Notes: a model not told the origin generated them from the sequence alone. Positions 1 through 8,814 are shown, counted from the first letter of the stretch. The stretch is DNA of 64,000 nucleotides from Anaerolineales bacterium (GCA_020634935.1 JACKAT010000003.1:186001-250000), one strand, 5' to 3'. Numbers and translations are program-made.

Positions 1-1054
1 CGGATAAGGCGGCTAAGTTGGGGGCTGGCGCCGGCCCGCCTCCCCCGCCAGCGGGGGGCATTTTGTCTTCGCCCTCCGCCAGGTCAGCCGCCGCGGAGAT
101 GCGATCAAAGGCGGCCAGCAGCGTCGCCAGTTCCGGTTCGCGGCCGTAGAGTTTCTGGGGAATCTGAAACCGGGTGGAAACATCATGTTCGGCCAGGGTA
201 AATGGGGCCACGACGCCGGTGGCCGACCATTCGGCCAGACACCGTTCCAGGTCAGCCTGTAAGCCGTGGGCGCTCTGGTAGCGATCTTCAGCCATTTTGG
301 CCAGCAGCTTCATTATAATAGCGGACACCACCGGCGGCAGGTCGGCCCGGAGGTCGGCCGGGGGGATCGGCTCGCGGGCGATGTGGGCGTGGACCAGGCT
401 CAACGGATCGGCGATAGCGAAGGGCAGCCGGCCGGTGAGCAGGTGGTAAAAGGTGACGCCCAGCGAGTAAAAGTCGGTGCGGTAGTCGATGATCCGGTTC
501 ATGCGGCCGGTTTGCTCCGGCGAGATATAGGCCAGGTCGCCTTCCAACTGGCGGGGGTCGCTAACGGGCCGGGTTTCTTGAGCCAGCCGCGAGGCCAGGC
601 TCAGGTTGGTAATTTTGACCTGGCGGGTGTGCGGATTGAACCAAATATGATGGGGGGTGAGGTTTTGGTGGATGATGTTCCGCTGGTGGATATCGCCCAG
701 AATGCGGGCCGTTTGCGCGGCGATGTCCAGCAAGACGGCCAGGTCCAGCCCCGGCGGGGAGAGCCACTGCTGAAGCGGGCTGCCGCCGAAATCCTCAAAA
801 ATCAACAGCGGCCGGCGGCCGGCTTCTTCTAACCCCAGCGCTTGCATCAGGCCGGACAGGCCGAGATGGCGAGTTAGCTCATACTCCTGTTTTAAGCGCG
901 TGATGTCTTTCAGGCTGGGATATTCGGCCGGTAATGTTTTGAGCAGCACGGGCGTGTTATCGGTCCGCCGGCCGGCGCGATACAGCGCCACTTGCGGGCT
1001 GCTGTCGATCGGTTCAATTATGTGGTAATCGGTCGCTGTTAGATTTAGGCTCAT
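1..1054 (-). CDS. N-terminal part of a PknK-like Ser/Thr multi-kinase with a degenerate kinase domain (partial)
   Basis: About 351 residues are visible before the gene leaves the window. The start is ATG at 1054. The kinase-like fold spans roughly residues 8-280. Visible marks are a VAIK-like lysine (VLLKTL), an activation-segment end (YISPEQTGRMN) and the DFYSLGVTFYHLLTG helix. It is followed by KLYGREPEL, the usual entry to an AAA/STAND ATPase domain. This order is typical of large multi-domain proteins with kinase, ATPase, GAF and histidine kinase domains, which relay environmental signals in Chloroflexota and cyanobacteria. Oddly, the catalytic loop reads HQNLTPHH instead of HxDxxPxN, and the DFG site reads NLS. 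The catalytic Asp, metal-binding Asn and DFG Asp therefore all look lost. I infer a pseudokinase or scaffold. The C-terminal domains are not visible. Confidence 0.8.
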   Translation of the reverse strand, partial: MSLNLTATDYHIIEPIDSSPQVALYRAGRRTDNTPVLLKTLPAEYPSLKDITRLKQEYELTRHLGLSGLMQALGLEEAGRRPLLIFEDFGGSPLQQWLSPPGLDLAVLLDIAAQTARILGDIHQRNIIHQNLTPHHIWFNPHTRQVKITNLSLASRLAQETRPVSDPRQLEGDLAYISPEQTGRMNRIIDYRTDFYSLGVTFYHLLTGRLPFAIADPLSLVHAHIAREPIPPADLRADLPPVVSAIIMKLLAKMAEDRYQSAHGLQADLERCLAEWSATGVVAPFTLAEHDVSTRFQIPQKLYGREPELATLLAAFDRISAAADLAEGEDKMPPAGGGGGPAPAPNLAALS

Positions 1055-1091
1055 TCCCGCGATGGTCCTTGCTCCTTGTAGATGAAAGTCT

Positions 1092-1127
1092 GGAGCGTCA
1101 ATGACAAAGCCAGCTTTGTCGCTCCAG
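1092..1127. repeat. CTGGAGC-family dispersed hairpin, copy 1
   Basis: The arms CTGGAGCG and CGCTCCAG enclose a second stem of GACAAAG and CTTTGTC. Related copies lie at about 16500-16559 and 42363-42413 and share the core GACAAAGCC followed by GCTCCAG. It is short, non-coding and outside genes, as for REP or MITE-like elements. Confidence 0.6.
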
Positions 1128-1174
1128 TAAATTTTCATGCCCAATGTCGTCTCAATCGAGACTGTCAGACTCCT

Positions 1175-1222
1175 CTGAAAATTCCGTAGGACAAACTTAA
1201 GTTTGTCCTACGGAATTTTCAG
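1175..1222. repeat. Perfect 48-bp palindrome
   Basis: The 24-base arm beginning CTGAAAATTCCGTAGG is followed at once by its exact reverse complement, centred between 1198 and 1199 on TT|AA. There is no loop. Such a perfect inverted repeat is either a recently made MITE or REP-like element, or a strong cruciform or hairpin site. No T-run follows, so a terminator role is not supported. Confidence 0.85.
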
Positions 1223-1465
1223 GGTCGGTGCTGTACCGTGGTTCGGTCAGACTCCCTCTATTTTTGAGCTAATTTCTCTGACCCAGAATATTTTACTACT
1301 TTTTCAAATTGATTACACAATTATTACAAAAGTGTGACATTTGTGGGCAAAGGCGATGAGCATCACCCCAAAAACAACCCTAAAAAGATGAAAGAGATAC
1401 CGTTTCGGCTTGCGGGGATTGAGATGGCAATGGATGAGGAACAAGACCTTAAGCTGTTATAACAT

Positions 1466-1547
1466 CAGAGCTGACGCCGTTCCAAAGGTGATAGCCACTT
1501 GGATACGCTCAAAAAGTGACGGCCACCTGGCTTTTACGTCAATCCTA
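1466..1547. repeat. AGGTGAC-family dispersed hairpin, degenerate copy
   Basis: It contains CCAAAGGTGATAGCCACTT and, inverted, AAGTGACGGCCACCTGG, with a right end (TTTTACGTCAATCCT) resembling the GCGTAAGTCC terminus of the copy at 36398-36517. This is an eroded member of the family described in the findings. Confidence 0.55.
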
Positions 1548-1679
1548 AATATAAAAGAATGAAGTTTTTACGTAATTTTAATACAGCGTTCTGTCATATG
1601 TGTCGATAAATGTATATCGCGCCTAATTGGCGCTCTTCCGGTAATAACTAATTTTAGTCGTTACGAAAGGAGCAACATC

Positions 1680-4109
1680 ATGTATCGACAACTCAATGAT
1701 TTAAAAATCAGGACCAAATTGAGCATCGCTTTTCTGCTTTTGACCGGGCTGACCCTTTTGGTGGGGACGATAGCCGTCATCAGCCAGCTCAAAATCCGGC
1801 AGACGATGACGCACTTGCTTTATACTGATGTTTTCGTCGAAAATCTAGCTCAGCAAAGCGATAGTGCTGTGCTCGAAGCTCGCCGTTATGAAAATGATTA
1901 CTTGCTTTATTTCAAAGCGCTAGGTTTTGAACAAGCCCGGGCTGAATACGTTAGCGCGTTTCAAGATGAAGTGACCACGGTCAATCAACATATGGCTCAG
2001 ATTCGCGCGGTGGTCGATGAGCCGGAAATTACGGCCATAACCGAAGCGATTGACCGGACTATGACGGATTATCAGGCCGTTTTCTTACAAGTGGTGTCCC
2101 TCATCGAGCAGCGCGGGCATGTGGATGCCGGCCTTGAAGGTCAATTTCGTCAGAAAGTTCATGACATCGAAGCGGTTGTCACCGCCAAAAATCTCGATAG
2201 CCTGACCATCGATATGTTGATGCTCCGTCGCCATGAAAAGGATTATCTGCTCCGTAACACTGATAAATATGTCACGCTTCTGCACGAGCGTGTTACGCAA
2301 TTCAAAGCCGATGTTGACGCCGCCAATCTGTCGCCCGCTGACAAGCTGGAATTAAAGAGCCTGGCCGATGGATATCAAAGCCTGTTTGACCAACTGGTGG
2401 CCATTAACGGTCAAATTGCGGCCGGCATTGAAACTTACGAGGCCAACATTCGCCAGGTGGACCCGCTTTTGACCCAGATCGAAACGATGGCCGCCGCGCA
2501 AGAAACGCAGGGGATGGCTGATATAGAAAATGTCATCTCGACCGCCATTCGGGTTGTGGTGAGCGTTAGTCTTAGCGCTATTTTGGCGGGCCTGTTGCTC
2601 ACCTTCTTTTTGCCGCGCCGTTTTACCCAGCCCGTGCTGGCCGTGGCCGCCGCAGCCAAACAAATTGCCGAACATGATCTACCCCATCTGGCGACCGTGA
2701 TTCAAGCTGTGGCCCAGGGCAACCTCACCCACCATCACTTGCGGTTTACAGCCGAAACGGTGGCGGTTGATTCTGGCGATGAAATTGGCCAAATGGCTAT
2801 CTCCTTCAACCAAATGATGACGCGTTTACAGGAAACCGCAGGGGCCTTTAGCCAAATGACCGACCAGCTACGCCAACTGGTTAACCAGATGACCACCACG
2901 GCCACTCACGTCAGTGATGCGGCGACGTATCTTTCAGCTTCGGCTGACCAATCCAGACAGGCCACCTTGCAGGTCGCCGCCAGTGTTCAGCAAATTGCGG
3001 CCGGGTCCTCACAGCAAGCCGACCGCTTAAATGGCATCACCGCCTCGGTAACGCTGGTCTCCAAAGCGATTGACCAGGTGGGGCAGGGCGCTCAACAGCA
3101 GGTAGCCGCCGTGGCCAGATCCGTCAGCGTCAAGGATGAGATGGTGCGGACGATTGACCATGTCGCCGTGAATGCCCAAACCGTCACAACTGAAGCTCAC
3201 GACGCCGCCCAGGCGGCCCAGACCGGGGCTAATATCATTGCCCAAACGATAGTTGGCATGGAAAGTATCAAGGCTAAAGTGGGGTTATCAACGCAGAAGG
3301 TGACTGAAATGGGCCAGCGATCGCATCAGATTGGGGCCATTATTCAAACCATCGAGGATATTGCCAGCCAGACCAACCTGCTGGCGCTAAACGCCGCCAT
3401 TGAAGCGGCCCGGGCCGGTGAACACGGTAAAGGCTTTGCTGTCGTAGCCGATGAAGTCCGCCAGTTGGCCGATTCCTCGGCCCAGGCTACCCGAGAAATT
3501 TCTACACTCATCACCGATATCCAGCACACTGTGGCCGAAGCCGTGACGGCCATGCAAGCCAGCGCCGCTGAGGTGGAAACCGGCGTTACTCGCGCCGATG
3601 AAGCCGGACAAGCCCTCCGAAATATTCTAGAGGCCACTGAAGTGGTCAACCGTCAGATTGAACGGATTGCCGCCGACGTACAACAAATGAACACCTCCGC
3701 CCAACAACTAACCACCGCGACGGAGTTGGTGTCTGTGGTTGTGGCAGAAAATGTAACCTCCATAAAAGAAGTGGTCACCGGCGCTAGTGAAGCTGATGAA
3801 GCCGTCAAAAGTATTGCCGAAATCAGCCTGGAAAACAACGCCGCCATTGAAGAGGTGAGCGCTTCAGCCGAAGAGATGCACGCCCAAATTGAAGAAGTCA
3901 CCGCCTCCGCCGAATCGCTGAACGAAATCGCCGGCCAACTGACCGGTATTGTGGCCCGGTTTAAGCTGGATAATGACCAGAATTTGACTCATAAAATTGA
4001 CACTGTCGATTCGTTAAAAAGCAAAATGAGCCCCAGTTGGACCGGCTTAGCCATAACGTCCCCTCAACCGGCCACCCGCACCCCCATTTTTTCAGAAAAC
4101 CAAGCGTAG
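1680..4109 (+). CDS. Methyl-accepting chemotaxis protein
   Basis: This membrane chemoreceptor (809 aa) senses a ligand outside the cell and controls a CheA kinase. The order is a short cytoplasmic tail, TM1 (about 12-37), an extracytoplasmic sensor region of about 250 residues that looks all-helical, TM2 (about 287-311), HAMP (about 313-385), and a long coiled-coil signalling domain. The hairpin tip is textbook (LLALNAAIEAARAGEHGKGF, near residue 566). The adaptation helices are rich in Glu/Gln/Ala. The start ATG follows a good site (AAAGGAGC). No che genes are nearby, so it must work with a distant che cluster. It ends in a soluble Thr/Pro-rich tail with no visible CheR pentapeptide. A strong terminator follows. 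The ligand is unknown. Confidence 0.95.
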   Translation: MYRQLNDLKIRTKLSIAFLLLTGLTLLVGTIAVISQLKIRQTMTHLLYTDVFVENLAQQSDSAVLEARRYENDYLLYFKALGFEQARAEYVSAFQDEVTTVNQHMAQIRAVVDEPEITAITEAIDRTMTDYQAVFLQVVSLIEQRGHVDAGLEGQFRQKVHDIEAVVTAKNLDSLTIDMLMLRRHEKDYLLRNTDKYVTLLHERVTQFKADVDAANLSPADKLELKSLADGYQSLFDQLVAINGQIAAGIETYEANIRQVDPLLTQIETMAAAQETQGMADIENVISTAIRVVVSVSLSAILAGLLLTFFLPRRFTQPVLAVAAAAKQIAEHDLPHLATVIQAVAQGNLTHHHLRFTAETVAVDSGDEIGQMAISFNQMMTRLQETAGAFSQMTDQLRQLVNQMTTTATHVSDAATYLSASADQSRQATLQVAASVQQIAAGSSQQADRLNGITASVTLVSKAIDQVGQGAQQQVAAVARSVSVKDEMVRTIDHVAVNAQTVTTEAHDAAQAAQTGANIIAQTIVGMESIKAKVGLSTQKVTEMGQRSHQIGAIIQTIEDIASQTNLLALNAAIEAARAGEHGKGFAVVADEVRQLADSSAQATREISTLITDIQHTVAEAVTAMQASAAEVETGVTRADEAGQALRNILEATEVVNRQIERIAADVQQMNTSAQQLTTATELVSVVVAENVTSIKEVVTGASEADEAVKSIAEISLENNAAIEEVSASAEEMHAQIEEVTASAESLNEIAGQLTGIVARFKLDNDQNLTHKIDTVDSLKSKMSPSWTGLAITSPQPATRTPIFSENQA

Positions 4110-4159
4110 CTGGTGTAGTTCGCACCACCCCCACCCGCGACGAATATCATTAGGGTATT

Positions 4160-4209
4160 GGCTCGCGTCTTGAACCAAGATACACCGGCTCAAGGCGCGA
4201 GCCTTTTTT
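4160..4209 (+). terminator. Intrinsic terminator of the chemoreceptor gene
   Basis: The arms GGCTCGCG and CGCGAGCC, extended by TTGA and TCAA, are followed directly by a run of six T. Confidence 0.8.
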
Positions 4210-4285
4210 GACTAACAAAACAGTAAGGAAATTTTCGACGCGATGTTTGATCTTTAAAAACAACCCTCAACGAGCACGCCCACGC

Positions 4286-4775
4286 GACGTCATTTCTAAA
4301 AAAGACATCCGAAAAGTTACAAATAAGACGTCATTTCTAAAAAAGACATCCGAAAAGTTACAAATAAGACGTCATTTCTAAAAAAGACATCCGAAAAGTT
4401 GTAAATAAGACCCCTTTTCTAAAAAAGAGGTCGAAAAAGTTAGCCGATGGGCCTTTTTTCTAAAAAAGAGGTCGAAAAAGTTAGCCGATGGACCTTTTTT
4501 CTAGAAAAGAGGTCGAAAAAGTTAGCCGATGGACCTTTTTTCTAGAAAAGACGTCGTAAAAGTTAGCCGGCAGACCTTCTTTTTAGAAAAGACGTCGTAA
4601 AAGTTAGCCGGCGGACCTTCTTCTTTAAAAAGACGTCGTAAAAGTTAGCCGGCGGGCCTTTTTTCTAAAAAAGACGTCGTAAAAGTTAGCCGGCGGACCT
4701 TTTTTTTAGAAATGAGGTCGAAAAAGTTAGCCGGCGGACCTTCTTCTTTAAAAAGACCTTCAAAAAGTTAGCGGC
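4286..4775. repeat. Tandem array of twelve 41-bp hairpin units
   Basis: Twelve head-to-tail units, each 41 bp, start at 4286 and then every 41 bases (4327, 4368 and so on to 4737). Each unit has a near-palindromic half (GACCTTTTTTCTAGAAAAGA then GGTC) and a spacer ending AAAAAGTTAGCCGGCG. Units 1-3 form one subtype (GACGTCATTT...GACATCC), units 4-6 a second (arm GAGGTC), and units 7-10 a third (arm GACGTC). Neighbouring copies are therefore most alike, as expected of local duplication. 41 is not a multiple of three and there are stops in all frames, so it is not coding. It sits between a terminator and an antitoxin promoter. Confidence 0.9.
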
Positions 4776-4869
4776 GCGAGGTATTTTGATGAACAGCGCC
4801 CGGCAACCGCCGCCAATCGAGACTTCGATAAAACGCATCAACTCTTGAATAGGCAACAGTAAACGACGG

Positions 4870-4898
4870 TTAACAAACGGCCAAAATCGTGGTATGAT
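4870..4898 (+). promoter_or_regulatory. Probable SigA-type promoter of the lone antitoxin
   Basis: TTAACA at 4870-4875 is followed after 17 bases by TATGAT at 4893-4898. The start codon lies 66 bases downstream of the -10 box. Confidence 0.5.
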
Positions 4899-4964
4899 AA
4901 TCTCTAAGGATAAAAGGGCTATCTACGGCTAGAATCATCATAGATTGTTGTGCAGGAGCTAGGA

Positions 4965-5204
4965 ATGACCATCACAGAATTAATTGATAGGGTTCACTAT
5001 GTTACCGACGCGGCCGGCAACCGGACGGCGGTTATGGTTGATGGGGACGTGTGGGAGGAAATACTAAAGCGGCTGGCTGAGCCAGCGGACGATGAGGTAG
5101 AAGATGATATTTTGGTTCGCTCTGGTCTAGTGCCTCGTTTGATAGAAGCGGCTAAAAAAGAAGCACCGGCGGAAGATTGGGAGCGAGAGCTGAGTGAGCT
5201 ATAA
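4965..5204 (+). CDS. Small antitoxin-like protein
   Basis: A 79-residue protein in the style of Phd-like or related small antitoxins. A short N-terminal helix (MTITELIDRV) is followed by a beta hairpin (YVTDAAGNRTAVMVDGDVW) and a helix (EEILKRLAE), then an acidic tail that could wrap a toxin. I chose ATG 4965 because AGGAGCTAGG lies just upstream; the in-frame GTG at 4950 lies before that site. No toxin lies downstream on the same strand. It converges on the vapC-like gene, overlapping it by six bases. It may be an orphan antitoxin or the first part of a broken pair. The family assignment is tentative. Confidence 0.6.
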   Translation: MTITELIDRVHYVTDAAGNRTAVMVDGDVWEEILKRLAEPADDEVEDDILVRSGLVPRLIEAAKKEAPAEDWERELSEL

Positions 5205-5636
5205 AGATAAATTTAACCGATTGAGTAAATCATCGGGGTGAAGTACGGAGACTAACTCATCCTTAAAGTCTTGAGGATTACGAGTTACAAGATAATTTGT
5301 CCCCGCTTGAACAGCCGCCGCCATCTGCACGGCATCTTCAAAATCTGGCCAGCCTAACGCCAGCGCGTGTTCAATCACTAACCGATCAACAGCAGCCACC
5401 TCAAAAATAGTCAGCAACTTTTGAACAGCCTTAATAGCTTGCTCACGGTCCAAATGACGAGCCATTAGATAAAACAGAGTCATAATGCTATGAGCGGCCA
5501 CATATCCGCTAACGATGCCCGTTTCTACAGCAGCCCAAACCAAGGCAGAAGAAACATAATGAGGCTGGCGTTGGGCCAGAACGTCCAGGATGACATTCAG
5601 GTCAACCAGAACAGAATTGTTATTCGTGGAGGCCAT
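5199..5636 (-). CDS. PIN-domain toxin, VapC-like ribonuclease
   Basis: A 145-residue PIN-domain protein. The N-terminal VLVDLNVILDVL gives the first metal-binding Asp (residue 12), and the later GWPDFEDAVQM and LVTRNPQDF give the second acidic patch of PIN nucleases. Family members are metal-dependent RNases that stop translation by cutting RNA, often tRNA. The gene overlaps the upstream antitoxin by 17 bases, the normal order for vapBC. The mid-protein acidic residue usual near AHSIMTLFYL is not obvious, so activity is not certain. Confidence 0.85.
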   Translation of the reverse strand: MASTNNNSVLVDLNVILDVLAQRQPHYVSSALVWAAVETGIVSGYVAAHSIMTLFYLMARHLDREQAIKAVQKLLTIFEVAAVDRLVIEHALALGWPDFEDAVQMAAAVQAGTNYLVTRNPQDFKDELVSVLHPDDLLNRLNLSL

Positions 5637-5949
5637 ACTTTTGCTCTAGATAGTGGTAATAATCTATTGGGGAAGCATGATGGGGGAGGATATTGGTTAA
5701 ATCCCGTAAAATAGGAGCAGAGGCCAGAAGCTTAGTCAAGATTTCTTTGTCCCGTTCAGGAGTATCAGACTCGCCGGCGTTTTCTTGGCCGGCAATCGAC
5801 AGGAGAGACGCTGCGTTCGATATTTGCTGTGTTTGGCGCGTATACAAACGCAGGGCATCGGCCACGATTTGTTCCGGGGAGCGGTGTTCGGCGGCGGCCA
5901 GTTGTTCAATTTGTTGGACTAGCTCTTGGTCTTGAATTTGAATATTCAT
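5620..5949 (-). CDS. VapB-like antitoxin with ribbon-helix-helix N-terminus
   Basis: A 109-residue antitoxin. The first 45 residues (strand MNIQIQ, then AAAEHRSPEQIVADALRLY) look like a ribbon-helix-helix DNA-binding dimer. The rest should bind and block the PIN toxin encoded next. ATG 5949 has AGGAG six bases upstream. The C-terminal stretch SLLSIAG...ESDTPERDKEIL closely matches the antitoxin remnant at 26941-27132, so the two loci belong to one family. Autoregulation by the complex at its own promoter is usual for such operons, but no operator was identified here. Confidence 0.8.
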   Translation of the reverse strand: MNIQIQDQELVQQIEQLAAAEHRSPEQIVADALRLYTRQTQQISNAASLLSIAGQENAGESDTPERDKEILTKLLASAPILRDLTNILPHHASPIDYYHYLEQKYGLHE

Positions 5950-6130
5950 GGCAAACTCCTATCTACTTAATCAGGACTACGCAGAGTGTCGAACAATTTG
6001 CTAAATAGTTCCGGATTTCGGGCAGACGTCGTAGCGCAAGCAATTTACGCTACAAAACCCGTCATTTGCGTAAGTCTTAATGATAATTGTAGACGTAATC
6101 AGAAGACAAAGCAATCTATACTACACCGGC

Positions 6131-6793
6131 TTAGTCGGGCAGTTCGATTAAACCGGCGCGGACGGCGGCCAGGACGGCTTGGGCGCGGTTGGGCTGTTGG
6201 AGTTTGCCCAGGATGTGTTTGGCGTGGGTGCGAATGGTTTCTTCGCTGACAAAGAGCTTTTCGGCAATTTCGCGATAGGTGGCCGGGGTGGCCATATATT
6301 GTAAGACCTCTTGCTCGCGGGGCGTAAGTTGGACGTTATTTTCGGGTTTTGAAGCGGTTTGGCGGGTGGTCATTTTTTCCAGAACGCGGCGGGCCATGGT
6401 CGGGTGTAAATAGGCTTCGCCGTGGGCTACGGCGCGAATGGCTTTGGCCAGTTCGTTGGGTTCGATATCTTTGGGTACGTAGCCGCTGACGCCGGAGGTC
6501 AGAATATCGATAATCCCCTCATCAATTTCCATGCCGGTTAGAATTAAAATTTTGGTGGCGGGTAGTTGGGTTTGCAGCGCTTCGGTGGCGGCCCGACCGT
6601 CCATTTCGGGCATCATCAAATCGAGCAAGACTAAATCGGGCTGCAACTGGTGCGCCAGTTCCAGGGCGCGCAGCCCGTTTTCGGCCTCGCCGACAATTTC
6701 AAAATCTGGTTCCAGGCGCAGCACCATAATTAAGCCTTTGCGGACCACGGCGTGGTCATCGGCAATCAAAATGCGAATTTTCGGTTCAGCCAT
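6131..6793 (-). CDS. NarL/LuxR-family response regulator
   Basis: A 220-residue DNA-binding regulator. The receiver domain (about 4-120) has ADDH, the phospho-acceptor Asp58 in LVLLDLMMP, the LILTG segment and the Lys of YVPKD. The C-terminal LuxR helix-turn-helix (about 155-215) begins LTPREQEVLQ and includes SEETIRTHAKHILGKL. ATG 6793 overlaps the kinase stop codon by eight bases (ATGGCTGA), so the pair is translationally coupled and very probably cognate. An upstream in-frame start at 6913 lies inside the kinase gene and is rejected. Targets are unknown. Confidence 0.93.
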   Translation of the reverse strand: MAEPKIRILIADDHAVVRKGLIMVLRLEPDFEIVGEAENGLRALELAHQLQPDLVLLDLMMPEMDGRAATEALQTQLPATKILILTGMEIDEGIIDILTSGVSGYVPKDIEPNELAKAIRAVAHGEAYLHPTMARRVLEKMTTRQTASKPENNVQLTPREQEVLQYMATPATYREIAEKLFVSEETIRTHAKHILGKLQQPNRAQAVLAAVRAGLIELPD

Positions 6794-8579
6794 AGCCGTT
6801 TCTCCGATCGATAGGAATACGGACCAAGATTTGGGTACCCCGGTCAAGCTGGCTGAGAAATTCAACCTCGCCATCCAGACGCTCAACCCGCTCCCGAATA
6901 CCGCGTAAGCCAAATTTATCGCGATTGTGCAGGCGGGTCAGGGCAATTTTGGGGTCAAAGCCGCGGCCTTGATCGCGAATACTGAGTTGAACCTCAGCCG
7001 GTTCAACGTACAAACTAACCCGGGCCACCTTCACCTGGGCGTGATGGGCGACATTGGCCAGCGCTTCTTGGGTAATCCGGTACAAACTGCGCCGGATGGC
7101 GGGCGACAGGCCGTCGAAATCACCACCGATGGTAAAATCGACATGAAAATCATTTGCGCCGGAACAATGGGCCACATATTTAGCCAAATCGATCTTAAAT
7201 TGCTCCAGGGTTAGCTCTGATGGCCAAATATCCAAAATCGAGTGGCGCACTTCTTGCCGCACTTGCTCGGCCAGGTTGCGCAGATCGACCAGTTCGTTTT
7301 GGACCACGTCCACGTGTTCGGGCAGCATCTTAATACAGGCGTCGAGCGTGAAAACGGTGCCAAACAACGATTGCGCGACCGAATCGTGAATGTCGCGGGC
7401 AATGCGGTTGCGTTCCTGTTCAACGGCCAACTGCTTTACTCGATCAACCGTGCCTAAGGCCACCGCAGCCTGGCTGGCCACCGCCGTCAAGCCGACGATC
7501 TGATCATCGGATAAGTTTTCTCGCCCGCCTTCAGCCGTAACCAACAAAATACCCACGATTTGCTCCTGCAAAACCAGGGGCAAGCTCAGCCAGGGCATAC
7601 GGCTGAGCCATTCATTAAGCACTTCATCGGCCACGGCCGGGCGCTCATTGAACCACCAGCCGCCGCGATGGGCCAGCAGTTCCTGAATAACCGAACCGCT
7701 GACCGGCACGAGCGGGATAGGGTTGAGGGCCGATAATAGATCGTCGTTGGCCGGGCGCATTTGCCAATGCTCCAGGCGAGCGGTAGCCGGGTTGACTAAC
7801 CCGACGATAGCTTGTGAAAAGCCTAACTCTTCCGTTACCGCCCGCAGCACCCGCTGTTGGGCCGATTTGATATCTGACGCGCCTTGCAGCATTAAGGTTA
7901 GGTCGTGGATAATCTCCAGTTGATGGTGGGCCACGGCCAGTTCGGCATTCTGCTGCGAGAGATGATCGCGGGCTGCGGCCAGCTCGCCATTCTGGCGGGT
8001 CAGATTATCGCGGGCCGCGGCCAGTTGGTTGTGGGTATTTTGCAGTTGTTGAAATAACTGCGACAGGCTGCCAAATAAAATGGTCACCAGCCACACCCCG
8101 GCTAATTGATTAATCAACAAATGGGCCTCAACCGTAATTGGATAAGCCTGATTGCCCAGAAACAACGTAGCCAGGTAAAAAACGGTAAAGCTGCTGGCCG
8201 CCCAGAGCGCCCCTTTCATATGAAAGAAAAAGGCGGCGGCTAAGAGGGGGCTTAGGGCATACAAGGTATAAGGGCTTTGGGTAACGCCGCTCAAGGTCAA
8301 AATGACGGCGACGGAAAAGATATCGACCCCTAAAAAGAACGGGTCTTCAAAGATAATGCGGTTAAGTGGTTGGTGAAATATGGTAATGAGGCAGGTTATG
8401 GCAATCGCTGTAACCAACAGCGTCACCGGAACAACGGGCATGGTATAAGTAGCCGAGGTAATTTGAAACAGGCCAATGACAACAAACAGGCTAATCCAGC
8501 GGTAAGCTAGCAAAAATAAGGCAATGCGAACTTGAGGGGTGGCGGACTTTGGAATTATGTCATTTAATACACGAATCAT
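6786..8579 (-). CDS. Membrane sensor histidine kinase, NarX/DesK-type (HisKA_3) with GAF domain
   Basis: A 597-residue sensor kinase. It has about six N-terminal transmembrane helices (residues 15-185), then a coiled coil built from a repeated block (LAAARDNLTRQNGELAAARD and again LAVAHHQL). A GAF-like domain (about 225-380) follows. The HisKA_3 core has the phospho-accepting His398 in RDIHDSVAQSL. The ATPase domain includes ITQEALANVAHHA and the G-box DQGRGFDP. It signals to the regulator encoded next. The stimulus is unknown, and the membrane part carries no recognisable ligand motif. Confidence 0.93.
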   Translation of the reverse strand: MIRVLNDIIPKSATPQVRIALFLLAYRWISLFVVIGLFQITSATYTMPVVPVTLLVTAIAITCLITIFHQPLNRIIFEDPFFLGVDIFSVAVILTLSGVTQSPYTLYALSPLLAAAFFFHMKGALWAASSFTVFYLATLFLGNQAYPITVEAHLLINQLAGVWLVTILFGSLSQLFQQLQNTHNQLAAARDNLTRQNGELAAARDHLSQQNAELAVAHHQLEIIHDLTLMLQGASDIKSAQQRVLRAVTEELGFSQAIVGLVNPATARLEHWQMRPANDDLLSALNPIPLVPVSGSVIQELLAHRGGWWFNERPAVADEVLNEWLSRMPWLSLPLVLQEQIVGILLVTAEGGRENLSDDQIVGLTAVASQAAVALGTVDRVKQLAVEQERNRIARDIHDSVAQSLFGTVFTLDACIKMLPEHVDVVQNELVDLRNLAEQVRQEVRHSILDIWPSELTLEQFKIDLAKYVAHCSGANDFHVDFTIGGDFDGLSPAIRRSLYRITQEALANVAHHAQVKVARVSLYVEPAEVQLSIRDQGRGFDPKIALTRLHNRDKFGLRGIRERVERLDGEVEFLSQLDRGTQILVRIPIDRRNGYG

Positions 8580-8678
8580 TGTGTAAAGAACTAAATTAAC
8601 TATAACAGGATTATTGATAGGATGATCTTAAATAAAGTCAGCGATTTTGGCAAGTATGTTTCTAGTTGAAACATAACA

Positions 8679-8792
8679 GGACTTACGCAATTCCAAAGGT
8701 GACAGTCACTTGAGCAGGGTAAATGACCCGTTTGAGCCGCACAGGGGCTAATTTAACGACAATAAGTGATTGTCACCTGACTTTTCCTGCAT
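8679..8792. repeat. AGGTGAC-family MITE-like element
   Basis: Its left end GGACTTACGCAATTCCAAAG runs into GTGACAGTCACTT, and the inverted AAGTGATTGTCACCT lies to the right. The right terminus is eroded. The left half matches the copy at 36398-36517 almost base for base. Confidence 0.7.
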
Positions 8793-8814
8793 AAAAATCG
8801 GTCGAGTGGAACGG

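Larger units (their letters stand above)
1055..1679. other. Intergenic region rich in palindromic repeats
   Basis: This 625-bp gap lies between the divergent multi-kinase and chemoreceptor genes. It holds a CTGGAGC-type hairpin (1092-1127), a perfect 48-bp palindrome (1175-1222) and a worn AGGTGAC-type hairpin (about 1466-1547). I see no credible coding sequence and no tRNA. AT-rich stretches at 1255-1320 and 1545-1610 may hold promoters, but no clear -35/-10 pair stands out. Confidence 0.6.

Noticed and set aside
266..832. A 188-codon plus-strand protein gene
   Set aside because: It is the antisense of the multi-kinase gene, which has clear kinase and ATPase-entry motifs on the other strand.
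4286..4775. CRISPR array
   Set aside because: The whole 41-bp unit repeats with no variable spacers, and there are no cas genes.
6794..6913. Longer N-terminus of the NarL-type regulator
   Set aside because: The extra 40 residues lie in the kinase gene in another frame; the receiver fold begins normally at ATG 6793.
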